A stretch of DNA of 64,000 bases, from contig JASXTE010000001.1 of assembly GCA_030280995.1 (NCBI GenBank), positions 11,689,001 through 11,753,000 of the forward strand, given 5' to 3'. Position numbers and translations under genes: made by a program. This stretch comes from Hemileia vastatrix (lineage: Eukaryota > Basidiomycota > Pucciniomycetes > Pucciniales > Zaghouaniaceae). This document shows positions 1 to 10,482 of this stretch, piece after piece. The first letter of the stretch is position 1, and every line of letters starts with the position of its first letter. The notes below the pieces were generated by a model. The model was not told the DNA's origin. It made no database searches and was given only the letters and a program-made list of their open reading frames with translations.

Positions 1-1
1 T

Positions 2-898
2 GATCCGCTTCTTTTAAATATATCCGCTCCAAATTCTAGCGGAAACACTGGATCATCTAATGATTTACTCATGGAAAGAAATAGTTCAGAAAAATCTCTT
101 GCTGCATTATCCGGCACACCACCTTGCACTTCTTCAATGAGTACTGCATCGGCATTTTCACCGTTGATTGACAAAGATCAAATCACAACTATACATGTTT
201 TATATCAAATCTTATCCACTTTAAACTCTCAGCATGCGTTTGATATTGTGCCTGCAGAAGTCGCTCTGAAACATCCCTCCTTACCGACTAATAAATTAGT
301 TGAGTCAGGAAGTACAGATCTCGAAGAAATCGGTAGAGATATAATAGCCACACAAAATGAATTGGCCCGTTGGGCCAATGGTACCGAAGACATATCTGAC
401 AAACTTGAAGTGGACCAAGCCGGTTTAAAACCTCATGGTTCGGCAGTTGATATTTTATCAGATGAAAGCGGGTGGAACGTTAACGAATTAAAGGAGGCAC
501 GATCTAAATACCTCGAAGCCAAATCATTGTTGATAGATCAACACCTGGAGGAATTCAAAGAGTCTGATATTATAATGCAGAGTGACGGAGATATTCAAAG
601 TGAAAATGTTCTGCCTACTGCTGTAGGAATGACTATTAAAGTCATGCAACAAGCAGGACCAGGGCTTGACCAACTACTACTTAACTCAATTCATCCAACC
701 TCATCAACAAGTAAGATTAAACCCATTTCGCCAACACAAAATCTCTCCACCCCCACCAATGCTTCATCTACTTCTCAAAACAGTCAGCAAAACTCAAATT
801 CTCATAATCTTCAAGCTTTCACTCTAGTTGATAATGGTGAAAGTCTAATGGATTTGGATGACTCAATCAACAAACTTCAAGAGAATTGTAAATTTTGA
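2..898 (+). CDS. Unrecognised host-type protein, C-terminal part (5' truncated by window edge)
   Basis: The reading frame is open from base 2 through an internal ATG at 71 to a TGA at 896-898, so at least 298 residues are visible and the true start lies outside the window. The protein is hydrophilic. A central segment is rich in charged residues with helix-like stretches (around NELKEARSKYLEAK). It is followed by a Ser/Thr/Asn/Gln-rich tail that ends in a short acidic stretch (LMDLDDSINKLQ). I see no catalytic motif, signal peptide or membrane segment. Codons look less AT-biased than in the transposons around it, and no stop interrupts nearly 900 bp, which argues for a living host gene's last exon. 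A transcription-related or scaffold protein would fit the low-complexity tail, but I do not recognise the family. Confidence 0.6.
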   Translation, partial: DPLLLNISAPNSSGNTGSSNDLLMERNSSEKSLAALSGTPPCTSSMSTASAFSPLIDKDQITTIHVLYQILSTLNSQHAFDIVPAEVALKHPSLPTNKLVESGSTDLEEIGRDIIATQNELARWANGTEDISDKLEVDQAGLKPHGSAVDILSDESGWNVNELKEARSKYLEAKSLLIDQHLEEFKESDIIMQSDGDIQSENVLPTAVGMTIKVMQQAGPGLDQLLLNSIHPTSSTSKIKPISPTQNLSTPTNASSTSQNSQQNSNSHNLQAFTLVDNGESLMDLDDSINKLQENCKF

Positions 899-1681
899 GA
901 TTACACAGATAATTTTCATCCTTTGAAAGGACATGTCATATATGAAATATAAGTCATGGCACAGTTGATGAGGAAAAAAGGTTCTTGTTCAAAAGGTAGA
1001 TTTTTAACTTTGATACTGTTAAGCAAGTTTATCATAAAAGGGTTTGGAGTGTAGTTGCCAAATTAAATTTAACTTAGTGCTGCCACATTTATCAAAATGA
1101 TTGAGGCCATAACAGGGGTGTAAAAGGTCATGTATAAAAGTTGCTTGTTTGAAGAGAAGATTGGAATGATGTGGGGAAGTATGTGTTTACTGGTCACATT
1201 GTTGTTTGCAGTCAAGAATAGATAGAAAGCCAAGTAACTAAATATCCAATCTTGTTTGGAGAACTGCTAAAAAACTACATACCACACAATGGTGCTTGAT
1301 TGAGTATATATCTTTCTTTTCCTTTTTCTTTTTCTTTTGACATTTAGACATATTTATCCAATTTTTAAAAGGTAGAATAAGTAGAGGTGATGCAGATTTT
1401 ATAAAGCAAACCACTTGAACCCATCATGAAAAAACAACTGTTTTAAAAGTTGGTTGGAGACATGAGTTGACTTTTTTTTTTTCATTTTGATGGTGCCACA
1501 GCCTATCAACCTTCACTTACTTACCAATCTTCAAAGACAAATTTTCAGTCCAGATTAATTGCTTCCAATTATGAGTGGTCAACTTGTTGTGATTGTGAAC
1601 AAATTTTAATTCTTGGACTTGACATTATTTGTTTACAAATGACTTGTTAACTGCTTTACAATTGTTGAATCCCAAAATGTG

Positions 1682-1737
<56 letters not shown>

Positions 1738-2010
1738 GAGTGTGGAACACAAAATTTACTCTTTAATTTGATAAAACATATCTTAAAGGAAAATTTTAGT
1801 TTATGGGAAGATACTTGCAGAGTGACTTAGAATGAGTCATATCTAGGATAACAACAAGAAGATGGACCTAATTCTCATCATTACAAATAAAAGTGAGAAA
1901 AGAAGAATAAAAGAAGAAAGAAAAACTTACAAAAAGATATAGAGAGATAAGGGAAAGATAATGACAACTTTTATTTTTTATTTATTTCTGCAGTTATGGT
2001 CAAAATAATT
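899..2010. other. Intergenic AT-rich stretch
   Basis: No coding region, RNA gene or element end was recognised. The stretch follows the stop codon of the upstream gene and would include its 3' UTR. It holds pyrimidine runs and the long poly-T tract at 1686-1736. Confidence 0.5.
1686..1736. repeat. Poly-T tract, 51 nt
   Basis: An uninterrupted run of 51 T. On the minus strand it would be a poly-A tail, so it could mark the 3' end of a retroposed sequence lying to its left on the minus strand, but no such gene or target duplication was recognised. It could equally be a simple mononucleotide expansion, and its exact length may be an assembly estimate. Confidence 0.9.
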
Positions 2011-2122
2011 CACCAGGAAAAATTTTTTGGCTCCTGCCAACAGGTGCTTCCCCCCAATTGAACTACCATAGTTCAGTCAGGGATGGGAACCTTCCAGCAG
2101 GTGCTAGCCTTTTTTTCAGGTG
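2011..2122. mobile_element. Short MITE-like palindromic element (CACCAG family), copy 1
   Basis: The 112-bp unit begins CACCAGGAAAAA and ends TTTTTTTCAGGTG, an imperfect terminal inverted repeat. The sub-terminal parts are also inverted (CAGGTGC near the left, GCAGGTGC near the right), with a GAACTACCATAGTTC palindrome in the middle. It is flanked by a 3-bp direct repeat ATT (2008-2010 and 2123-2125). A second copy in the same orientation lies at 40638-40748 and a longer relative at 54687-54899. It has no coding capacity. The 3-bp duplication would suit mobilisation by a PIF/Harbinger-type transposase, but that link is inference. Confidence 0.65.
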
Positions 2123-3221
2123 ATTAAGATCAAAAAATAGATAAATCCAAAATCATGCCTATCAGTGGCATATACAAATTTTTCTGTGATGTACAATGGC
2201 CTGCCAGCTATAATGGATACCATTCAGTTCAAAATGGCTCTCTCAATATTATTGAGATTCCATCCATAATGGAGATTCTGATTCTCTCACCACAAAAACT
2301 AACAGGCATCTACTATAAGGTTCCAATCCCTAAATCCATTTATGATTAAAAATAAACTTAGGCTGGATTCTATGTAAAATGGTGTCCTCATTGTTTAATA
2401 CGTTGGATATTCAATTTTTTGTACAGCAGAGCTTAAAAAGAGTTAAGCAGAATATAAGGATTTTTACCTGTTATCAAGTCTCCATATTTTTTTCTGGTTT
2501 CTAGCTTTGTAATTTTCTTTTTATATATACATTCTCATTTCTTTGTGTGTATTTTTGGTGTTCATCATTTTCAAAAAAGGTATGTTTAAGCACAACTCCT
2601 AACTCATGGAATCAAATGTCTACCACTTCCCATTATTTGATAGCCTTCTTAAAACAAAAAAATTAATAAAAAAAAGCTCATTATTTACCACCAGAAACAT
2701 CTACCAACATTATAGCTTCATCCTCTCAAGAGCTGATGTCATCAATTCTTCTAATACATTCTGAAAAAAGCTTCCTCAAGAAAGTATAATTTTCTCAAGA
2801 ATTTGATATATTCATTCAGGTTGATAATCAATAGATATGATATACTTTATATTGCTATGGTGTTTCCATAATAGGGGGTGTCAGTTCTGTTAAATCTGAA
2901 CTTATCTGATTGCAGATTTATGAAACACACTAGCCCCAGTACTGGTAGATTTCAAAAGTGAAACAATTCACTTATTTCACCCAAATCCACACTTTCTCAA
3001 CCAAACATTCTGGTTTCACCATAAAGTCTCATTTCAATGATTTTTCAGAATCATTCCATTCATATGCAGAACTCCTCATCATAACACTCCACAACTCAAA
3101 AAATCCTACATCATTTATATCTTCATACCATATAAGAGTCATCCCTTCTTTGCTCTCAAATCATGATAAACTACATCAAAAAACATATATATAGCTCTTG
3201 ATCTCCTCTTTGATTTGAATC
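2123..3221. other. Non-coding or unrecognised; probable 5' part of an old Harbinger element
   Basis: Only short open frames occur (for example 2155-2349 and 2958-3194), none matching a family I know. Because the transposase remnant begins just downstream, this stretch may hold the 5' region of that element, but no terminal inverted repeat was found. Confidence 0.35.
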
Positions 3222-3520
3222 GTGATTTTGAAGATTTTGTTTTTTTTATTGAAAATGGTCATGAAATGTTACTTTCTTCACAGAAAGCCTCAAGTACTTT
3301 ATACCCCCAAGCACACCATCCAGATGCTTTTTAAACAGCTATTCAGAACTTACCAAGAATTTTTCCTTAAATTGGCCAAGCTTATTCAGGATATCACTGT
3401 ATTTCACAACAATTCTCAAAAACAACATGATCCTTCAATTCAATTTTCCATCAGAATACTTTTTTTGGGCTCCAATGATAATGGAGCTACCTTGAAACAT
3501 TTGGAATATGTCATTAATTT
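3222..3520 (+). pseudogene. PIF/Harbinger transposase (copy D), upstream piece
   Basis: The translation runs from an FHNNS-type motif to GSNDNGATLKHLEYVINF. It aligns with the minus-strand transposase of H1, which has IFHNNS, PAIQF and GSNGNGAAVRSLDNLFNIGYG. The frame stops matching exactly at 3520, where an LTR starts. The next residues (GYGSIYSYAK) are encoded at 4357-4363 plus 20334 onward, and the DDE-domain start is at 37434-37645. So this is the 5' piece of one transposase gene cut by three retrotransposon insertions. It lacks a clear start and is dead. The match was made by eye. Confidence 0.75.
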
Positions 3521-4350
3521 TGTCATGCACCACATGACACTCGAGACAAAAGCAGCTCATTTAAATCAATAATAAAGAGGTCTAAATCCATGTTTGAAGC
3601 GCAGAAGCGATTTCACATAGCAACTGCAACTTTCCTTTGTGTACTCATTATTCAAATGCTCTAATCTAAAACTTTAAATCTAAATTATTTAATCTCTCAA
3701 TAGTGTGTTCAGTCTTTTTCTTCAATAGGCAATGCACAGTGCAACGGCCAATGCAATATTACGCTAAAGGGTTATTGTGTGTCTGTGGGTTATTAACGGG
3801 GTAGTGAGCATGGACGGGATAGTTAGTGGAGGGTCAAGGGGTTAACGGATGTTAGTGAGGAGGGTCCAGGTGTAACGGGTGTTTTTTGGAGGGTCTATGA
3901 GGATATAGGGAGGTCTGTGGTGTGCGGAATGATGGATGGGCATGAGGTCAATGCAAGGAGGAGTAGTGTATATAAAAGGGATGGGATTTTGGTTTGAAAT
4001 TCTTTAGAATTACATTATAAAACGTATATATAGTTAATAGTGGTAAAGCTTCAGTTTAAATCATTATTATTGTACATTTCCTTATTTTCATAGTAATCAT
4101 TTCTAAAAACTTAAATCTTTGATTATTGAGTTTCCAACCCTTTGTGAGATCCTAAAAATATTAATATTACCTTTAAATTATATTAAGATTCTTATCAAAC
4201 ATATCTCAAAGTAAAATTTCTTCCTTCAACGCATCTTTGAATCACTTCCTCGAGTATTTAATCTGTACTTTGAAGAAGTCTCTAAACTCTTTTCTCCATC
4301 TCACTTTCCCAGGAAAAGTCTTGACCTTGTGCGTAGGTTGTCCGGTGACA
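3521..4350 (+). mobile_element. Solo LTR of the GypA chromovirus family
   Basis: The unit starts TGTCATGCACC and ends GTCCGGTGACA. It matches the two LTRs of the full-length element at 40841-49256 along its length, including a TATAAAA box at 3971-3977. No internal element sequence is attached on either side. The flanking 5-mers are AATTT (3516-3520) and GATTT (4351-4355), a target duplication with one change. It arose by LTR-LTR recombination after insertion into the Harbinger transposase copy D. Confidence 0.85.
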
Positions 4351-4363
4351 GATTTAGGGTATG

Positions 4364-4722
4364 TATCAGGGAGTTACTTTTTGTCTAGAAGATTTTTATG
4401 GAGGTATAACGGCGTTGGTAGGTGGATTTGAAGGGTTCAAGGTCAAAGTACATATGATTTTATCTTTTTATTTTAATTAATCAATTTAAAGAGGTAAAAT
4501 GTTTGTAATTATTATTATAATTTATGATTTAGAATTACGTTGTAGTAAATACTAAAGAAAATAAAAAAAATAACTAATGTATTAAAGTAATGGTGTAATA
4601 AAATAGTAAGTAAATTAAGGATTATCAAAATAACCAGAAAGGGGAGGTCTAATATAGGCAAATAAGAGACAAATAGCAGAGTTAAAATCCTATATACAGG
4701 AGTATGAGAGAAGAAAAAGAAT
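4364..4722 (-). repeat. GypB left (3') LTR, distal part
   Basis: This part matches the left half of the intact LTR at 19529-20333 (shared words such as TCTAGAAGATTTT and GGTATAATGGCG-like sequence). It is separated from the rest of the LTR (12005-12453) by H1, and the intact LTR shows the uninterrupted junction AGAATATTC. Confidence 0.88.
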
Positions 4723-5224
4723 GGGGGGTATCAATGTTGACCGATCCACAATTAAATTAATTGCCGAAATTAATCTGCATACCCCAATTATCTTCCGCAA
4801 TTATTTTTGTTAATAATTGGGTTATTAGACACTTTACATGTCAATGTTCACCTCTTATCTGACATTTTTTTACTCAATTTTTCATAACCACATCTTGGAC
4901 AGCTTTCTGTCATAACCACATCTTGACCTACATTCTGCCATAACCACATCTTGGAAAACTTTCTGTCATAACCACATCTTGACTTACATTCTGCCATAAC
5001 CACATCTTGGACTACTCACTCTCTGGATATGCCTTCAAACTTTCTGTGCACTCCCATTCTCATCCCATCCTGTTCATTCTATCCACTCAGAACCCCTCAC
5101 CATCTCATCTGCTTGTTTCTGCTCCTTTTCATCTTGCTATCTCATATGCTTGTTTCTGCTCCTTTTCATATCTCTATCTCATCTGCTTGTTTCTGCTCAT
5201 TTTCATCTTCATTTATATTTTGAC

Positions 5225-6628
5225 ATGCCTCGTTGTCCTAGATCTTCTCAAAGGCAGCCATCACCCAGTTGTTCTTCAATTCCCACTACTCCCTCTTTCC
5301 CCCGCTCAACCAAGAAATCTAAGACTTTTCAATTAAAAAAAGATGATCATATCATTCCTATCAACTGGCTGAAAACAAAATCTAACTATTATTATTGTTT
5401 TTGTACTGAGTATGCAACTAAAGTAGGACGGCCCCCAGAATCAAAATTTAATGGCTATCTTCTAATGGCAAATGAATTATGGAATAAGACCAATGGAAGG
5501 AGTGATCTTTTGCCTAAACAGATGTCTGAATGCTTCAAGAATTACCAAGCCAAATACAAGAAGGCAAAGGCTCTTTCATCTTCCACTGGCTTTGGGGTTA
5601 CTGAAATTGATATAACTAAGGGTATCAAATCCATAGACAATAAACTTGAATCTAATGTCCTTAATTTAAAGAGATGGATCCAATTTTTGGAGAGAGAGCC
5701 AGTGTTAATCCTGTAAACATGTTGGGTGGAGAAGATCCTATCTCTGAACATGATGTTGAAGCAAATATTTTCCTATCCTCTTTCTCCAGTCAAGCCTCCC
5801 CTCATTTGAATGAGACAAATCTAGATAGCTTTTCTGTAGATCCTATTGGTGATTTAACCCAACCAAATCTAACTCAGGTCTGTTTCTTTTTTCTTTTTTC
5901 TTATCAATTCTATTTTTTTAATTACTTATCTTTTTCTTATTTCTTAAAAGGCTGACAAACAAACCCAGGATCCTCAATCAACTGAGTCTGAAGGTAGTGA
6001 CAATGATGAAGAGGAAAATATGACCTTGAACAAGAAGCGTAGGGCTTCAAGTAGTCTAAATTTCCACTCCCAAAGAAGACAAAAAAGTGATACTTCATCA
6101 CAAACCCCTTTTTCGTCTATGGAACAATTTTTAGAGAAACGTGATGCTGGTAAGTGATACCATAACTCTTATTACTTTACTCTGCTTTTCTTCTACTTTA
6201 TATTAATATTTATTATCACTCTAGAACAAGTGAAAATTTCTAAAGAGACTGTAAGCTTTGAAAAGAAGAAATACAAGCTCTCTTTAAGGAGGGATGATAG
6301 GCTACAAGATTTGGAAGAGAGAAAGTATGAGCTCTCTTTATGGAAGGATGATCAGGCCCAATATTTTGAGGAGAGGAAGTACAAGCTCTCTTTACGGAAG
6401 GATGATCGGGCCCAAGATTTGAAGGAGAATAAGTTTGAGTTAACTCTAAGTATTGAAAAATAAAAAAAAGAGGAGAAAACACTCGAAAATCAAAACCTAT
6501 TAGAGAAGATGAAATATAAGTTTGATCATGAAGAAAATTCCAAAAAGAAAGATTTCTTGATAGAATGTATTAAAGCTAATAAATCTGTTGAGGAAATCAA
6601 ATGTTTAAAGAAATTTTTGGATGAATAG
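5225..6628 (+). pseudogene. H1 ORF1: probable Myb/SANT-like DNA-binding protein with coiled-coil repeats
   Basis: The start at 5225 (MPRCPRSS) is chosen because a Ser/Pro-rich basic head precedes a helical region (INWLKTKSNYYYCFC to KNYQAKYKKAKAL) resembling the Myb/SANT or trihelix domains that PIF/Harbinger elements encode in a second ORF. A frame change near 5674 leads into MDPIFGERASVNP. Intron 1 is 5879-5950 (GTCTGT to AAAAG) and intron 2 is about 6151-6224 (GTAAGT to CTCTAG). Exon 2 is acidic then basic (NKKRRASS). Exon 3 has three tandem copies of about 19 residues built on KYKLSLRKDDRAQDL, strongly coiled-coil, then a TAA in frame near 6461 before the final stop at 6626-6628. The DNA-binding role is inferred from position and shape; the family match is tentative. 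Confidence 0.6.
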
Positions 6629-6784
6629 TTTGTTTTATTTCTCTCACACTTCAACTGTTCATATTTATTTGTACATAAAATTTACAATAACTTCATGTAT
6701 TTCATTATTCTATCAATCATCACTTAAATTTTTGTATTTTAATGTTAAATATTCTTTTTTTAAATAAAATTTTCATGTCTCCTT

Positions 6785-7215
6785 TGAAAATTAGACGATC
6801 CCCCACCCCTGGATTTTTTTGAAGTAAGGGGTGGGTATCACCAAAATTCTTTCATGTCATGAATCTTGAAAGTCTTATATGAAACTTTGCCTTTACTACC
6901 CCCTGCATTTTACCGGTATCCCCAAAATTCTTACATGTCAAGAATTTCACAAGTCTTATAAGAAATTTTGGCAATACCCCCCTGGATGTAATTGAAGTAA
7001 GGGACAGGTATCACAAAAAATTTTTCACCAAAATATTTACAAGTCAAAAATTTTACATGTTACATTTGAAAATTTGGAAATACCCCCCCCCTACATTTTA
7101 TTGAAGCAAGGGGTGGGTATCACCAAAATTTTTACAAGTCTTCAATTTTAAATGTCAGATTTGAAAATTTGGCAATACCCCCCCTTCATTTTATTGAAGT
7201 AAGGGGTGGAAGTCA
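6785..7215. repeat. Degenerate tandem repeat, about 4 copies of about 105 bp
   Basis: The unit contains TTGAAGTAAGGGGTGGGTATC, then ACAAGTC/CATGTC words, and ends with a run of six or more C before the next TTGAAG. Copies begin near 6790, 6900, 6975 and 7085, with a partial copy at 7190. It lies between H1 ORF1 and the end of the dioxygenase gene. Confidence 0.65.
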
Positions 7216-7429
7216 TCTAAATTTAATATAATTACATAAATTATTAAATAAATATCTAATATATATTAATTTCCCTAGTTTAAAGTAATGACAATTCCTC
7301 AAGCCAAAATGCAGATCAAATCTAGAAACAAAAGTTTGGGACTTTCCACAGGTATAGGCTAGAGGAACCCCATAAAACAAATAAATGTTATCATGATTAC
7401 CTGTTATACAACCAAAGGTTGTTAGCTCA

Positions 7430-8865
7430 TCAATTTAGTTGAGCAAATTGATATATAAAAATATTTATTAAACATTTATGAAAAAATATAAAATTTTTGA
7501 TGACAACTCTAATCCCCATGCTTTTTGGATCTAGATAAATTTTTTTTAAATCAATTAACTTTACCTTGTTGATTCTTTGAATCAACTCATGACTGATTTG
7601 AAATGAGAAACCAAAATGTGTGAAATCTTGACAGGATTCCAAACCAGGAGGAGCTTTAGTTGTTTGATGATTATCCTGAGAAGAGTTACAAATAGTTTTG
7701 ATGATACCATTTCCCAAACCAAAATCAATGATGCACCGGTGGTCTGGAAAATATAAACCATGTCCTTTAATTTTAGCTAGAGATGGTATTGGTTGGCCAG
7801 TTATCCGATTGATATATGAGAATATACCAAAAGTAAATAAAATTGGTGTCATTCCTATTGATATGAATCCTATTGTGGAATCCAGAATGAGTGATAATAA
7901 CATTGGAAAATAAAAGATATTTGTGAGTGATATCTTCCCATTCAGAGTCACACCAATTTGGTATTCCAACTTTGGTTGCAAGTTCATGATTTTTTTCAAA
8001 TGCTTTATTACAGAGCTTTTTGAGTTGAAGAGAAAGAAAAGAGTTGAAGGAAGGTAGAGTGTCCCATAAGCAAAAATTTTCATTATTTTGAGCTTTAGTG
8101 ATCTTCTTGAGCAATGAATATATGCCTATATAATTGAAATAATTGAAATGATATTAAGAATGAAACAAAAATTATTATACATACCAAGAGAATATCCTCT
8201 AACAAAACCAGGTCTCCAATCAAATCCAATCATGATACCACCCAACAAGTTTGTATTCCTTATAGGTAACCAAGCCAAAGCCATTTGATAAAGAGTTATG
8301 ATAAGATCGGATAGTTGATTAAAATATTCATCTTTTACACCATCAAATGAATGAACTTCCAAAATGAATTGAGCCTTATAAGTATTACTTATAACTGCAA
8401 CAACTCAATCATCTCCAAATTTGGTTAGATATTTGATATCTTCTGGTAATATTTTCAGATATTGTTTTTTTTTATCTACTTTAGTTTTATGAAAAAAAAT
8501 GTTTGGGATATGACAAAAAAAACTTTCACAGATATTTTTTTTCAGACATCTTTTCTTCTGATGAGACTGATTATCTTTAATTTTTTTGATGATTTAGAAG
8601 ATGAATTTTTTTTTTCAGATATCTTTTCTTCTGATGAGACTGATTATCTTAAATTTTTTTTGATGATTTAGAAGAAGAATTTTTTTTTCAGATATCTTTT
8701 ATTTTGATGAGACTGATTATCATTAATTTTTTTTGATGATTTAGAAGATGATTGTATTGAAGTTGATTTTGAAGAAGATGATAGAGATGATAAAGATAAA
8801 GATGATAAAGAGGATAAAGATGAAGATGATAGAGAAGTAAGGGGTGAATCTAAAGAAGAAGCCAT
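7430..8865 (-). pseudogene. H1 Tet/JBP-like 2OG-Fe(II) dioxygenase, degenerate
   Basis: The start is placed at 8865 (MASSLDSP, a Ser-rich head), with a short T-rich tandem repeat behind it (8530-8740). The next exon, up to about 8465, reads YLKILPEDIKYLTKFGDD, a TGA, then VVAVISNTYKAQFILEVHSF and the motif GFDWRPGFVRGYSLG. A donor follows at 8184 and the acceptor is near 8120. The last exon has FCLWDTLPSF, KYLLFSNVIITHSGFHN, an iron-ligand region IHINRND, then GIFSYINRITGQP, IDFGLGNGIIKT and DNHQTTKAPPGL. The HxD iron motif is HIN here but HID in H5. A one-base insertion just after it breaks the frame. Layout and motifs match the fungal Tet-like 2OG-Fe(II) oxygenases, which act on methylated bases. 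Function in this copy is lost. Confidence 0.7.
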
Positions 8866-8869
8866 TTTT

Positions 8870-10000
8870 TTGATTTGAAAAAAATTTAAATGTCAAAAAA
8901 AAATTCAATACATTTTTTTTAAAATTAAAAAACTCACCTAATAATATCTTTTAAAATAAAATTTAAAGCAAAATCCTTTTAAAAAATTAAAAAAAAATTT
9001 TTAAAACAAAAAAAAAATTTTCAGTAAAAATTATTTCAAAAAAAAAAATACAAAAGAAAACCTGAAGTTTGGTTATAAAAACCTTCACAAAAAATCCTGA
9101 CAAAATAATTTTTAAAAAAAAAATTAAAAATTAAAAAAAAAATCAGTAAAAGAAAAATCAAAACAAATAAAAAAAATTAAATTCAGTAAAACTATTTGGA
9201 AGAAAAATTAAAAATTAAAATCTAAACCTTTTTTGTTTTGTAATTTACAGGGAAAGACCTTAACAGAATGTAATATATTTTTTTTTTCTAAAATTCTGCC
9301 AAAAAAAAAAATTACAAAAAACAAATTTTTAGTATGTTTTTTAGAAAGTAGGTAACCCCTCTTTAACTCCTATAAAAGTCCCTTTCCCCCCCCTTTATTT
9401 CTCTGAAATCCCCTATAAAATCCCTCCCTCCTTGCCTCAAAACCACCCTCAAATCTCCTCCTTGCCTGCCTCAAAATCCCCCTGAAACCCCCTCCTTAAT
9501 TGCCTCAAAACCCCCAAAACTCCCCCCTTTCCCCCCCTCTTTAGCCGCCTCAAAGGCCACCCCTTCCACTCCCCTTAAGCCACATCTATCCCCTCCTGCT
9601 TCTTAAGAAACAATCGCTAACAATAATTGTGTTAAGAAGGAGGGGGTAGAGGCAGATTAAGGGGAGTGGAAGGGGGGATTTGAGGCAGCTAAAGAGAAGA
9701 GAAGGGGGGAGGGTTGAGGCACCTAAAGGGAAAGAGGGGTCAAGAGGCACCTAAAGAGAGGGGAAGGGGGGTCATGAGGCACCTAAAGAGGGGGGGAAGG
9801 GGGGATTTGGGACAGGTAAAGAGGGTGAAATAAGGGGGACTTGAGGAAGGTAAAGAGAGGGGAGAAGGAGTGACTTGAGGCAGGTAAAGAGAGAGGAAAA
9901 GGGGTTAAATGAGGCAGCTAAAGAGGGTGAAGGAGAGAAAAAAAAAAGAGAAAAAAGAGAAAAAAGGAAAAAGTTAGTCTAACCTTGAAAATAAATAAAA
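8870..10000. other. H1 internal non-coding region: A-rich tract and GC-rich purine/pyrimidine block
   Basis: 8880-9330 is almost pure A/T with long A runs. 9370-9540 is a C-rich degenerate minisatellite built on CCTCAAAACCCCC. 9640-9930 is its G-rich inverted counterpart (GAGGCAGCTAAAGAGAGGGGAAGGGGGG units). No gene is visible. The block separates the dioxygenase gene from the transposase. Confidence 0.6.
9539..9694. repeat. Large imperfect palindrome inside H1
   Basis: Arms of about 65 bp (9539-9605 and 9632-9694) are reverse complements with few mismatches: CCACTCCCCTTAA pairs with TTAAGGGGAGTGG, and CCCCTCCTGCTTCTTAA with TTAAGAAGGAGGGGG. The spacer (about 9606-9631) is AT-rich. On RNA this would form a long hairpin. 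Confidence 0.8.
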
Positions 10001-10482
10001 AGGACTTACAAAAAAAAAACAAAAAAAAGCAAAATAAAAAAATTCATGATTAGCAAATAAAAAACAAGAAAAAAGAAAAAAAAAGACTTACCTGGTGAGA
10101 TGAGTTGAGAAAATAAAAGTAACCAAAATATTTGAGTGATGTTTGAGGAGAGGATGAAAAGATATGAGTGATGAATGAAAAAAAAATCACTGACAAAATA
10201 TGCGATTTCATTTTGAGCTGGTGAAAGAAACCAATGAGCCATCCAAAAAAAAGATATTCATCGTAAATTCCAAAAAAAAAAGAATATGCAACAAACCAAA
10301 ATAGCAAACCAAGTGAATAAAGTACACAAAGAGGACATTTGGAGAGTACAAAAAATAATTTAAAAGCGTGGTGAAGAGAAATGTTGGAGAGTAATAGGCA
10401 TAATGACAGAGCATATGCCGGTTGAATGAATGTTTTGTGATTCAAGGGAGGGGAGAGCCAGTGCTGGTTTATGATCCTCTTC

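Noticed and set aside
5007..5336. Pyrimidine-rich frames before ORF1 as coding
   Set aside because: They arise from repeated CTGCTTGTTTCTGCTCC words; the DNA-binding-type frame starts at 5225.
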